Of a DNA stretch of 64,000 nt, positions 35,758-44,090 are shown one piece after another; the first letter of the stretch is position 1, and each line of letters opens with the position of its first letter. The DNA comes from Thalassospira profundimaris. GTDB taxonomy: Bacteria; Pseudomonadota; Alphaproteobacteria; Rhodospirillales; Thalassospiraceae. A program made the position numbers and the translations under genes. The notes under the pieces are model-generated. The model did not search any database, was not told where the DNA came from, and was given only the letters and a program-made list of their open reading frames with translations. The stretch spans positions 1 to 64,000 of the forward strand of contig NZ_JPWH01000023.1 in assembly GCF_003326755.1 (NCBI RefSeq). Direction: 5' to 3'.

Positions 35758-37554
35758 TTGCAAGTTACACCGCAGCAGACAGACCAGAGCAAGGACGCCT
35801 TGGTAACGGGTCGGCGCATGATTGCCGGCCTGGGGGCATCGGGCGGCATTGTCATTGGCCGTGCCTTTGTTTTGGATCGCCAATATATCCATGTGATCCG
35901 CCAGACCATTCCGGCAGACCGCATCGAGGAAGAAGTCAGTGCCCTGCATCGCGGGGTGGATGACAGTATCGAACAGCTTCGCCGTTTAAAATCGCAATCC
36001 GGGGCACTGGAGGCATCGGCATCCGACGAGCTGGGCTTTTTGCTCGATGCCTATATCCAGATGCTGACCCAGTCGCGTCTGTTGCGCGGGGCCGAAGAAC
36101 GCATTCGCCAGCAAAAAATGAATGCGGTCTGGGCGGTCAGTGACGTAATCGACAGCATTGCCGCCCAGTTTAGCGGTATCAAGGACCGTTACATTGCCGC
36201 GCGGGCGGCTGATATTCGCGAGGTGGGCCTGCGCCTGATGCGCTGCCTGATTGGCGAAACCGACCGCGCACTCGACAATACCCCCAGCGGTGCCATCCTG
36301 ATTGCCGAAGAACTCAGCCCGGCGGATATGGCCCGGCTGCAACCGGGCAATGTGGGGGCCTTTGTGACCGCCATTGGCGGGGCGGAGGGGCATACTGCCA
36401 TTATGGCGCGTGCGCTGGGCATTCCGGCGGTGTTAGGCGCGGCCGATATTATTCGCGGTCTTTCGGGCGGTGATACGGTTATTGTCGATGGTATCCGCGG
36501 CGAAGTCATTTTGCGGCCCACCGACGCCGATTTGACATTATATGGCAAACGCCGGGAAGAATGGCTGGCGGCGCGCGCCAAACTGTTAAGCCAGCGCGAC
36601 CTGCCGTCGGAAACGCGTGACAAGGTGCAGATTGACCTGCATGCCAATATCGAACTGCCCGTCGAGGTTTCGACGGTTTTGCAAAACGGGGCATCGGGCA
36701 TCGGGCTGTTGCGCAGCGAATTCATGTTCATGAATAAAAGCTACCTGCCCGATGAAGAAGAGCAATATCAGGAACTGGCAGGTATTGTCAGCCAGATGAA
36801 GGATTTGCCCGTTACCATCCGCACCCTTGATATTGGCGGCGAAAAGCTGGCGGTGGCCCTGCAAAATGAAATGGGCAGTGGCCCCAACCCGGCCCTTGGC
36901 CTGCGTGGGGTGCGGTTGTCGCTGCGGCGTGAAGATTTGCTTGAGGCCCAGTTGGCCGCCATTTTGCGTGCTTCTCTGCATGGGCGGGTGCGGGTGCTGG
37001 TGCCAATGGTGGTGACGGTGGCCGAAATGGTCCGGGTGCGCCAGGTGTATCATCGTGTGGCTGACCGGCTGCGCGATCAGGGGCATAATATCCCGCCAGA
37101 ATTGCCGCCCTTAGGGGCGATGATCGAAATCCCCGCAGCCGCGCTCAGCATTGATGCCCTGGCCCGGGAATGTGATTTTTTTGCCATCGGCACCAATGAT
37201 TTGACCCAGTATACCCTGGCAATTGACCGTAGTGATGATCAGGTCGCACAATCCTATGATCCGCTGCATCCTGCCATTTTGCGCCTGATTCACGAGGTCT
37301 CAAAGGCATCAAAGCGTAATAATATCCCCCTGAGCGTGTGTGGCGAAATGGCCGGTGATCCGCGCTATACCCCGCTGTTTTTGGGCATGGGATTGCGCAA
37401 TCTGTCGATGTCGCCTGGCAGTCTTTTGCCAGTCAAGCAGCGTTTGCGCCGCCTTGACAGCCGCACATCGGAATATCAGACCCGGCAAATCCTCGATCAG
37501 TGGGATCCGGCCCGCATTGCCGTGATGCTGGATGATTTCAACGATCTTGCCTGA
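35758..37554 (+). CDS. ptsI: PTS enzyme I (phosphoenolpyruvate-protein phosphotransferase)
   Basis: A 598-residue enzyme that passes phosphate from phosphoenolpyruvate to HPr. The swivel His is in IGGAEGHTAIMARALG. GIGLLRSEFMFM, the TLDIGGEK segment and FFAIGTNDLTQYTLA mark the PEP-binding domain, with the catalytic Cys in SVCGEMAGD. There is no GAF domain, so this is not the PtsP type. The start is TTG 35758 after AGGAAA; ATG 35818 would drop 20 residues. Confidence 0.95.
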   Translation: MQVTPQQTDQSKDALVTGRRMIAGLGASGGIVIGRAFVLDRQYIHVIRQTIPADRIEEEVSALHRGVDDSIEQLRRLKSQSGALEASASDELGFLLDAYIQMLTQSRLLRGAEERIRQQKMNAVWAVSDVIDSIAAQFSGIKDRYIAARAADIREVGLRLMRCLIGETDRALDNTPSGAILIAEELSPADMARLQPGNVGAFVTAIGGAEGHTAIMARALGIPAVLGAADIIRGLSGGDTVIVDGIRGEVILRPTDADLTLYGKRREEWLAARAKLLSQRDLPSETRDKVQIDLHANIELPVEVSTVLQNGASGIGLLRSEFMFMNKSYLPDEEEQYQELAGIVSQMKDLPVTIRTLDIGGEKLAVALQNEMGSGPNPALGLRGVRLSLRREDLLEAQLAAILRASLHGRVRVLVPMVVTVAEMVRVRQVYHRVADRLRDQGHNIPPELPPLGAMIEIPAAALSIDALARECDFFAIGTNDLTQYTLAIDRSDDQVAQSYDPLHPAILRLIHEVSKASKRNNIPLSVCGEMAGDPRYTPLFLGMGLRNLSMSPGSLLPVKQRLRRLDSRTSEYQTRQILDQWDPARIAVMLDDFNDLA

Positions 37555-37693
37555 TCGGCGTTTGCCGCCGCCGGGGACAGGGAATTTCGGCTTCTTTGCT
37601 TAAAATGTGACGTGCATGGTGAAATCCTGCCAGCCCGTGCCGATATGTGCGGCAGGCAAGTTTGTGCGTGATGCAAGAAAATGCTTGATGCCG

Positions 37694-37713
37694 ATATAAA
37701 CATATCTTTATAT
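37694..37713. promoter_or_regulatory. Palindromic operator upstream of ahcY
   Basis: ATATAAA-CATATC-TTTATAT: 7-bp perfect inverted arms around a six-base centre, 120 bases before the ahcY start. The location and AT-rich form fit the operators of ArsR-type regulators that control S-adenosylmethionine cycle genes in alphaproteobacteria (SahR-type). I recall this motif only roughly, so the regulator's identity is inferred. No riboswitch fold is evident in the leader (37555-37832). Confidence 0.65.
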
Positions 37714-37832
37714 ATAGGCATGCGCGGTGGCGTTATGGGCCACAGCTAAAAGTTTAACGGCGGTTTCATATCCTTTTTCGGCAGGGTCCGGCAAAGGATA
37801 TGGAAGCGCCATATCTTATTGATGGAGACGAC

Positions 37833-39128
37833 ATGTCGAACTTTACCGATTACAAGGTCGCGGATATTTCCCTGGCCGATTGGGGCCGCAAGGAAATTGC
37901 GATTGCCGAAACCGAAATGCCGGGCCTGATGGCACTGCGCGAAGAATTCGGCGCTGCCAAGCCGCTGGCCGGTGCCCGCATTGCCGGTTGCCTGCACATG
38001 ACCATCCAGACCGCCGTTCTGATGGAAACCCTGATTGCCCTGGGTGCCACGGTGCGCTGGTCGTCGTGCAACATTTTCTCGACTCAGGATCAGGCTGCTG
38101 CGGCTATGGCGGCGGCTGAAATCCCGACTTTCGCCTGGAAAGGTGAAACCGAGGAAGAATTCTGGTGGTGCATCGAGCAGACCATCGAAGGGCCGGATGG
38201 CTGGAAGCCGAACCTGATTCTGGACGATGGCGGCGACCTGACCCAGTTGATCCACGAAAAATACCCGGAACTGCTGGCCGACATTAAGGGCCTTTCCGAA
38301 GAAACCACCACTGGTGTTCATCGCCTGTATGAAATGGCGAAAAAAGGCACGCTGAAGGTTCCGGCCATCAATGTGAATGATTCGGTTACCAAATCGAAAT
38401 TCGACAACCTGTATGGCTGCCGCGAAAGCCTTGTTGACGGCATCAAGCGCGCAACCGACGTGATGGTTGCCGGTAAAATTGCCGTTGTTGCCGGTTATGG
38501 TGATGTGGGTAAAGGGTCGGCTGCATCGCTGCGCAGCCAGGGTGCCCGCGTTCTGGTGACGGAAATTGACCCGATCTGCGCGCTGCAGGCCGCAATGGAA
38601 GGCTATGAAGTCACCACGATGGAAGATGCCGCCCCATTTGGCGACATTTTTGTCACCACCACCGGTAATATCGACATCATCACGCTCGACCATATGCGTG
38701 CGATGAAGGACCGTGCCATTGTTTGTAATATCGGCCATTTTGATTCTGAAATTCAGATCAATTCGCTGCGCAATTACAAATGGGAAAACGTCAAGCCGCA
38801 GGTTGACGAAGTTGAATTCCCCGATGGCAAACGCCTGATCGTTCTGGCCGAAGGCCGCCTTGTCAACCTTGGCTGTGCAACCGGTCACCCCAGCTTTGTG
38901 ATGTCAGCCTCCTTCACCAACCAGGTGCTGGCCCAGATCGAACTGTGGAAAAACCACGCCAATTACGAAAACCAGGTTTATGTCCTGCCCAAACATCTTG
39001 ATGAAAAGGTTGCAGCCCTGCATCTGGACCGTCTGGGTGTGAAGCTGACCAAGCTGACCGCTGCCCAGGCTGAATATATTGCCGTGCCGCAGGCGGGTCC
39101 GTTCAAACCGGATCACTACCGTTACTAA
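37833..39128 (+). CDS. ahcY: Adenosylhomocysteinase
   Basis: A 431-residue cytoplasmic enzyme that splits S-adenosylhomocysteine into adenosine and homocysteine. Visible are [15 protein letters not shown], the substrate site [35 protein letters not shown] with the catalytic Lys, and the NAD loop [12 protein letters not shown]. The C-terminal KPDHYRY is diagnostic. ATG 37833 has GGAGA 7 bases upstream; ATG 37800 is also in frame. Confidence 0.97.
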   Translation: MSNFTDYKVADISLADWGRKEIAIAETEMPGLMALREEFGAAKPLAGARIAGCLHMTIQTAVLMETLIALGATVRWSSCNIFSTQDQAAAAMAAAEIPTFAWKGETEEEFWWCIEQTIEGPDGWKPNLILDDGGDLTQLIHEKYPELLADIKGLSEETTTGVHRLYEMAKKGTLKVPAINVNDSVTKSKFDNLYGCRESLVDGIKRATDVMVAGKIAVVAGYGDVGKGSAASLRSQGARVLVTEIDPICALQAAMEGYEVTTMEDAAPFGDIFVTTTGNIDIITLDHMRAMKDRAIVCNIGHFDSEIQINSLRNYKWENVKPQVDEVEFPDGKRLIVLAEGRLVNLGCATGHPSFVMSASFTNQVLAQIELWKNHANYENQVYVLPKHLDEKVAALHLDRLGVKLTKLTAAQAEYIAVPQAGPFKPDHYRY

Positions 39129-39152
39129 TTCTGCCTTTTGGCATGAATGATA

Positions 39153-39187
39153 AAACCGGCCCGTATCTGTTGCGGGCCGGTTTTTTG
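39153..39187 (+). terminator. Terminator after ahcY
   Basis: A perfect 11-bp stem (AAACCGGCCCG and complement) followed by a run of T (TTTTTT ending at 39186). Confidence 0.9.
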
Positions 39188-39254
39188 TTTGCAGGGCGTG
39201 GTTTTCGCGCTACCGAAGAAGCCCCCTGACATGCTGCAAATATGGAAAAGTAAC

Positions 39255-39617
39255 ATGCCGCAAATCGAAATCGAATATTCCGCCGTTCTGCCTGTTGCCG
39301 ATGCGTTGCCGGAACTGGCGCTGGCACTGCACCATGCCCTGGCACCGATTGCCGATACCGAGGTCGCCAGCTTTAAAACCCGCCTGTCGCCCTTATCCGG
39401 ACTGGTTATTGGCGATGGCGCGGCGCAAAACGCGATGGTGCATGTGGATGTGCGCCTGCTTTCGGGCCGCACGGACGCGGTCAAACAGGCCGTCGGGCAA
39501 AAGGTGCAGGAATTGTTATTGGCCCACCTCAAGGACCGGGTTGGCGGCTTTTCGGTTCAGTTCACCACCGAAATTCATGACCTGGACCGCGCCAATTATC
39601 ACAAGGCGGTTGTTTGA
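39255..39617 (+). CDS. 5-carboxymethyl-2-hydroxymuconate isomerase-like tautomerase
   Basis: A 120-residue protein of the CHMI group in the tautomerase superfamily. ATG 39255 gives MPQIEIEYSAVL. Proline directly after Met is expected, because the exposed N-terminal Pro is the catalytic base in this family. The start is supported by GGAAAAG about 5 bases upstream; the frame is open to 39147 through the ahcY terminator and was rejected there. No homoprotocatechuate pathway genes are near, so the true substrate is unknown. Confidence 0.85.
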   Translation: MPQIEIEYSAVLPVADALPELALALHHALAPIADTEVASFKTRLSPLSGLVIGDGAAQNAMVHVDVRLLSGRTDAVKQAVGQKVQELLLAHLKDRVGGFSVQFTTEIHDLDRANYHKAVV

Positions 39618-39626
39618 CCCGTGGGG

Positions 39627-40310
39627 TCACATCTGCCCATTTTGACGGGAATCGGGCCGGGGAAGCGTGAATGTTTTCCCCGCCGGGCCAAGATTGTGCA
39701 CGGGTGTTGTACCAATTACACCGGTTTGGCCCCAGGCGGCATGAATATGCCCACACAGATGCAGGCGTGGCTGTTTTTTCATGATGGCGGCATAAATGGC
39801 GTGGCTTCCGGCATGAAAACCGTTTGCCTGTTGGTCGGCAATGCCATGTGGCGGGGCATGGGTGATCAGCACGGCATTTTCCGGGCAGGATGATAGCATC
39901 AAATCTGCTGTGTCTTCATCAAGCGCGCGGTTCCAGCCTTCGGTATTCGAGGGTGGGCATTCATATCCCAGTCCGAAAAATTCTTGTCCATACAGGGTGG
40001 TGCTGGTGCCATGCAGCACATGGATATTGGTTTGACCGGCGCAATGCCGTTTTAAATCATCCAGATCATCATGATTCCCGGCAATGATGATGAAGGGGCA
40101 GGTCAGGGCGGCAAAAACCGGCATGAAGCGGTTCAACCCGGTGCCTTTTTGTCCGAAATCCCCTGCGCCAATGACAATATCGGCCTGTTGAGCCTGGCTG
40201 ATCAGGTTTTCTGCCGCTTTGTGGTTCAGGTGCAGATCGCTAAAGGCCAGAATATCCAGAACATGCCGGGACCTGGGATGTTGGTGTAGGGTGTTTCTAT
40301 CGGTTGTCAT
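39627..40310 (-). CDS. Metallophosphoesterase
   Basis: A 227-residue calcineurin-like phosphoesterase. The metal-binding motifs appear in order: FSDLHLNH, GAGDFG, GNHDD, ITHAPPHG and CGHIHAAWG. All key residues are present, so it should be active on a phosphate ester or cyclic nucleotide. It has no signal peptide. It lies three bases after the EamA transporter gene on the same strand and probably shares its transcript. Confidence 0.92.
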   Translation of the reverse strand: MTTDRNTLHQHPRSRHVLDILAFSDLHLNHKAAENLISQAQQADIVIGAGDFGQKGTGLNRFMPVFAALTCPFIIIAGNHDDLDDLKRHCAGQTNIHVLHGTSTTLYGQEFFGLGYECPPSNTEGWNRALDEDTADLMLSSCPENAVLITHAPPHGIADQQANGFHAGSHAIYAAIMKKQPRLHLCGHIHAAWGQTGVIGTTPVHNLGPAGKTFTLPRPDSRQNGQM

Positions 40311-40313
40311 GGC

Positions 40314-41153
40314 TTAGTGCCCCAGTCGTGAGAGAACAACGCCACTTGCGATCAGCGACACCGCCAACATGCGGTGGCGGGTAATTTCCTCTTTTAAAAC
40401 GAACCGCGCAATCACGATGGCAAACAGAATGCTGCTTTCGCGCAGGGCCGAAACCAGTGCAATCGGGGCTTGCGTGCAGGCCCATATGACAATGGCATAG
40501 GCACAAAAGGACCCGGTTCCGCCAATAAGGGTATGAACCGGCGACACCGTGCGCAATGCGCCAATCAGGCCGGGTTGGAACAGCGCGACATAGGCCAGCA
40601 TCAGGGTGGCGTTTAAAATGGACAGCCAACTGTAAAAACCAAGTGCGGAACCGGATATGCGTGCGCCGGTCCCGTCTACCAAGCTGTAGCCCATAATGAA
40701 ACAGCCCGTGCCAAAGGCCAGCAGGAAGGAGTGGATATTCTGGCTTTTCCAGGCCGATTGCGCCTGCATGGCAATGCCCGTGGCAATAATGGCAATGGCT
40801 GCAAGTTCGATGCCACTAAGCGACACATCGAGAAAAACCAGCGAGATAATCGTGATCAGCACCGGCGACAGGCCGCGCGCCAGCGGGTAGATTTGTGAAA
40901 GGTCGCCGTGCATGTAGCTGCGCATTAAAAACAACTGATACCCAAGATGCAAAAACCCGCCGAAAGCCAAATAACCCAGGCTGGCCATATCGGGGGCGGG
41001 CGACAGCAGCACACCGATGACGGCGATGGGTATATGGGCCATCATGATTGAAAAGGTCGCAAGATCCTTGCGGGCAGACCCTTTGATAAAGCTGTTCCAG
41101 CCTGCATGAAGCAGGGCAGAACATAAAACGGCAAAAAATATGGCAGGCGACAT
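40314..41153 (-). CDS. EamA/DMT-family transporter
   Basis: A 279-residue inner-membrane protein with ten hydrophobic segments in two EamA halves. The second half includes GGTGSFCAYAIVIWACTQAPIALVSALRESSILFA (residues about 215-250), typical of this group. Metabolite export is likely; the substrate is unknown. It is divergent from the LysR gene at 41248 across 94 bases, and that regulator may control it. Confidence 0.9.
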   Translation of the reverse strand: MSPAIFFAVLCSALLHAGWNSFIKGSARKDLATFSIMMAHIPIAVIGVLLSPAPDMASLGYLAFGGFLHLGYQLFLMRSYMHGDLSQIYPLARGLSPVLITIISLVFLDVSLSGIELAAIAIIATGIAMQAQSAWKSQNIHSFLLAFGTGCFIMGYSLVDGTGARISGSALGFYSWLSILNATLMLAYVALFQPGLIGALRTVSPVHTLIGGTGSFCAYAIVIWACTQAPIALVSALRESSILFAIVIARFVLKEEITRHRMLAVSLIASGVVLSRLGH

Positions 41154-41247
41154 TGTTCCCCCTTTCGCGAACAGAACAGGAGAATTGCACCCTTTTGAAA
41201 GAAGGAATAATTTGTATTTCTATGTTTATTCGTAAGGAAATGTTGCG

Positions 41248-42213
41248 ATGGATACCCGGTTTCTGGAAAGCGTGATTATTGTTGCCGAGCAGGGTTCGGT
41301 CGCGGCGGCGGCACGCCAGCAGGGGTTGACGGCGGCGGCCATATCACAGCGGTTAAAAACGCTGGAAACCGAGCTGGGGGTGGTGTTGTTTCGCCGCAAT
41401 GGCAAAACCGTGCAACCGACGGCGGAATGTTCACGTTTGTTGCCCCATGCCCGTAAAATGGTGGGTGAAGCATCGTTGCTGGCGGGTACACTAGCGGGAG
41501 ACAGTCTTTCAGGAACATTGAAAATAGGCGCCATTTCAACGGTCATGACCAGCCTTCTGCCCCTGACGCTTAAGCATTTGCGCAAGATGGCGCCCTTGCT
41601 GGTGCCCGAAATTTACCCGGGTACGTCGGTTAATCTGCATGATCGCATCAGTCGCCAGGAACTGGACCTGATTGTCGCCAGCGCCCCGCCCTTTGAGCGG
41701 TCCAAATCGCTCGAAGCGCGTAATTTGCGCGTTGAACTGCTGATGTTACTGACGCCTTCCAGCATCACGTCACGGGACGTGACCGATCTGGACTCCATTG
41801 CCAGCATTTTTGCGCAAATGCCCTATATTCGTTATGATCCGTCTTCGTGGGGAGGACGCGCGGCAGAGCAGTTTTTGGCCCGCCACAATATTGCATCGCA
41901 TCTTTTGTGTACTATTGATTCACAGGAAACAATGGCGCGAATGGTGCATGAAGGGCTGGGAGTATCGCTGGTGCCCCGCTGGATGCGGGTTTATGAAACC
42001 GGACTGAATATTAACTGGCATCGTGTGGCCGGGGATGATTTTAACCGCAATATTGACCTGGTTTACCCAGGCGTTTCGCCTAAATCACGGCTAATTGACG
42101 CTTTCTGTCAGGCGATTATCGATATTCATGACCGGTTATCGTCCGGTGTTTCTACATCAACAGGGCTTCGTGGATCGGATGATCCGGGTCATAGCGGTGT
42201 TTTAAAAGATTGA
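41248..42213 (+). CDS. LysR-family transcriptional regulator
   Basis: A 321-residue regulator. Its helix-turn-helix (residues about 1-60) contains SVAAAARQQGLTAAAISQRLKTLE. A periplasmic-binding-like effector domain fills most of the rest. A good ribosome site (AAGGAAA) precedes the ATG. It is divergent from the EamA transporter, a usual LysR arrangement. The last 62 bases overlap the convergent nucleotidyltransferase gene. Confidence 0.93.
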   Translation: MDTRFLESVIIVAEQGSVAAAARQQGLTAAAISQRLKTLETELGVVLFRRNGKTVQPTAECSRLLPHARKMVGEASLLAGTLAGDSLSGTLKIGAISTVMTSLLPLTLKHLRKMAPLLVPEIYPGTSVNLHDRISRQELDLIVASAPPFERSKSLEARNLRVELLMLLTPSSITSRDVTDLDSIASIFAQMPYIRYDPSSWGGRAAEQFLARHNIASHLLCTIDSQETMARMVHEGLGVSLVPRWMRVYETGLNINWHRVAGDDFNRNIDLVYPGVSPKSRLIDAFCQAIIDIHDRLSSGVSTSTGLRGSDDPGHSGVLKD

Positions 42214-43180
42214 TCAACTCGCGCGAGAATTGCTTGCCATCATCGAGCAGTTTCCTCAATTCCGGGTGGTGGCGGTCATTCTGGTCAATTTTTTCCAGTC
42301 GCTGGCGTGTTTCCGGATCATTTAATGCTGCCAGGAAATGATCATAAAGTTCAAGTGCGGCGTTGCTTTGGTCGCCAAACACGGTTTGCAACCGGATAAT
42401 AGGCGGGAGTTGCAGCAATTCGGCCAGTTTGGCGCGTTTGCCTTCAAAGTCAAACCCGGCTGTTTCGGCAGCGGCAATGATGCCGCCGAAATACAGCATC
42501 TTGCGCGAAAAAACCAGTTTCAGGCGGCGCGGCGCCCAAGCCTTGGCGTGGCCTTCGCGGGTTTTGATTTCAAAATCAACGCTAATGGTGCGGTAATAGC
42601 GAATGACATCATTGACCAGAAACCGGGCAATTGAGTCGCGCGTGACATTTTCGGTGACGTAATTGGCGATCAGTTCGTTAAAAAAGGCCTGCTTGGCCGG
42701 TTCGTTATACAGCCATTCGCATTCCAGCAAAAACAGCAACCGGCGCGTGGTAATCGAATTGGTATCGCCATCCAGGCCAATGCGGTTCACCAGTTCCTCG
42801 GCCGGGACATAGGCCGAAAAGGGGCCGCCAATGGCGGGTTTTTTGGCAACCATTGCGCTTAGAATTTCGCCAACGGCCTTATAGGGGGCCAGTTTGCGGT
42901 CGGCTTCGCGGCCAATCAGGAAATAATCCAGGTCTGACTGGTCCGATGCCTCGTGTCGGCCAAACGACCCGGTGACAACCACACAAAACGCACTGCCATG
43001 CAAATGCGCTGCCAGAGCCTCGCGCATGTCTTGCAGGTGGCGGGCGGAATAGTCCTGGTTTTGGCGAATACAGTCTGGCAGCACAACCGATTCCGTATTG
43101 TTTTGACTGGTTTTACTTTTGATATTATTGGCATAACCCGGTGCAATAAAAAACCGGCATTTCAGGCTGTTTTTGCGCAT
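42152..43180 (-). CDS. Nucleotidyltransferase-domain protein (GlnD/DUF294-like)
   Basis: A 342-residue cytoplasmic protein. VVVTGSFGRHEASDQSDLDYFLI (residues about 67-89) is a DNA polymerase beta-type nucleotidyltransferase motif, with GS-x-GR and the metal-binding S-D-x-D. The remainder is helical without a known domain. The GSFGR pattern and the following helices resemble GlnD/DUF294-type enzymes that modify proteins, rather than CBASS cyclases. The target is unknown. The start is uncertain, as no strong ribosome site precedes 43180. Confidence 0.78.
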   Translation of the reverse strand: MRKNSLKCRFFIAPGYANNIKSKTSQNNTESVVLPDCIRQNQDYSARHLQDMREALAAHLHGSAFCVVVTGSFGRHEASDQSDLDYFLIGREADRKLAPYKAVGEILSAMVAKKPAIGGPFSAYVPAEELVNRIGLDGDTNSITTRRLLFLLECEWLYNEPAKQAFFNELIANYVTENVTRDSIARFLVNDVIRYYRTISVDFEIKTREGHAKAWAPRRLKLVFSRKMLYFGGIIAAAETAGFDFEGKRAKLAELLQLPPIIRLQTVFGDQSNAALELYDHFLAALNDPETRQRLEKIDQNDRHHPELRKLLDDGKQFSRELINLLKHRYDPDHPIHEALLM

Positions 43181-43355
43181 TTTTACGTAAAACAGCCATA
43201 TTTTGGTGGCAGATTCTGGTCCCTGAACCGGTTAGCCAAAAACAAATCCCGAAATAATACAAACAGGGGGCTTTGGCTGACGGGTGACACGAAAGACCGG
43301 TAAGGCACACGGTCAGGGTTGGTTGAGGGATTCTGCGAGCAAAGGAGTGCCTGTG

Positions 43356-43916
43356 ATGATTTTGCACCCCAAAGTGCAGCTTCGCAAATGGATGATGATG
43401 GTGCCCCTGATGGGCGGTTTGGCGACCTTATGGACGCCTGCCCAGGCCAAAGCCGAGGCCACCTTTAACGAAATGTCGGCGGCGGAAATTCGCGATCATA
43501 TCGAAAACAAACATCCCGCCGCCTATTATATTCTGGCGCAAAAGCTGTTTAACGAAGCACAGCGCCAGGAAGCGGTTTTCTGGTTTTATGCCGGGCAGTT
43601 GCGCTATCGCGTTTATCTGACCTGCCATCCCGATTTGCCGCCAGATGGCGACCCGGCCCTGTTTGGGGCCTTAAGCGAGCAAATCGGCCGTCCCCTGAAT
43701 CTGTATGCTTTTGGCGATGTACCGGCTCTGACCGCAACCCTTCGGCGTGTGCTTGATTGGGACCGGAAAACGCCCAATGGCTACACGCCCAAGGATGAAT
43801 GTGCCGATGCGATAAAGCTGCAACGCGCCGGGCTGGATGACTTGCGACAGACGGTCGCTGACGGGGCCGAAGACATTCGCAAGACCCGGCAGGAAAATGG
43901 CCTGCCAAACCGTTAG
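43356..43916 (+). CDS. Exported protein of unknown function
   Basis: A 186-residue protein with a signal peptide (about residues 1-31, with MMMVPLMGGLATLWTPAQAKA). The mature part is helical and includes HPAAYYILAQKLFNEAQRQEAVFWFYAGQLRYRVY, residues about 50-85, which resembles a Sel1/TPR-like helical pair. ATG 43356 has AAGGAG 8 bases before it; the frame is open back to 43284. No family is recognised. A periplasmic location is likely. Confidence 0.8.
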   Translation: MILHPKVQLRKWMMMVPLMGGLATLWTPAQAKAEATFNEMSAAEIRDHIENKHPAAYYILAQKLFNEAQRQEAVFWFYAGQLRYRVYLTCHPDLPPDGDPALFGALSEQIGRPLNLYAFGDVPALTATLRRVLDWDRKTPNGYTPKDECADAIKLQRAGLDDLRQTVADGAEDIRKTRQENGLPNR

Positions 43917-43959
43917 AATCCAAGGATTTTAACGTTTCATTCACAATTTAACCCCGATT

Positions 43960-44011
43960 TTATCCACCGAAAAAAGGCTTGTTTTCCGGTATTTTGCACA
44001 ATTTATCCACA
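43960..44011. other. Two DnaA-box-like sites in an AT-rich intergenic stretch
   Basis: TTATCCACC at 43960-43968 and the perfect box TTATCCACA at 44003-44011 lie in the same orientation, 43 bases apart. Each is near a CACAATTTA piece (43942 and 43997). They could bind DnaA. Two sites are too few for an origin, and no replication genes are next to them. Confidence 0.4.
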
Positions 44012-44066
44012 GGGTTTTCCACCCGCCAGTGGGTAGAAGGGGGTAAAAAGGCTGTTTGGGAAGGGG

Positions 44067-44090
44067 GCCCCTGATTGGTAAATCAGGGGC
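44067..44090 (-). terminator. Hairpin over the MFS stop codon
   Basis: A perfect 10-bp stem (GCCCCTGATT and complement) with a four-base loop. The MFS stop codon (44083-44085) lies inside. There is no T run on the minus strand, so its terminator strength is uncertain. Confidence 0.55.

Noticed and set aside
37555..37832. SAH or SAM riboswitch in the ahcY leader
   Set aside because: No conserved riboswitch core or stable multi-stem fold could be seen. The palindromic operator explains regulation better.
42152..43180. CBASS-type cyclic-nucleotide synthase
   Set aside because: The motif is GSFGRxE-type as in GlnD/DUF294, not the GS-GT pattern with the spacing of CD-NTases, and there is no effector gene next to it.
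43917..44066. Chromosomal replication origin
   Set aside because: Only two DnaA-like boxes, no dnaA, parA, hemE or other origin neighbours, and no long AT-rich unwinding element.
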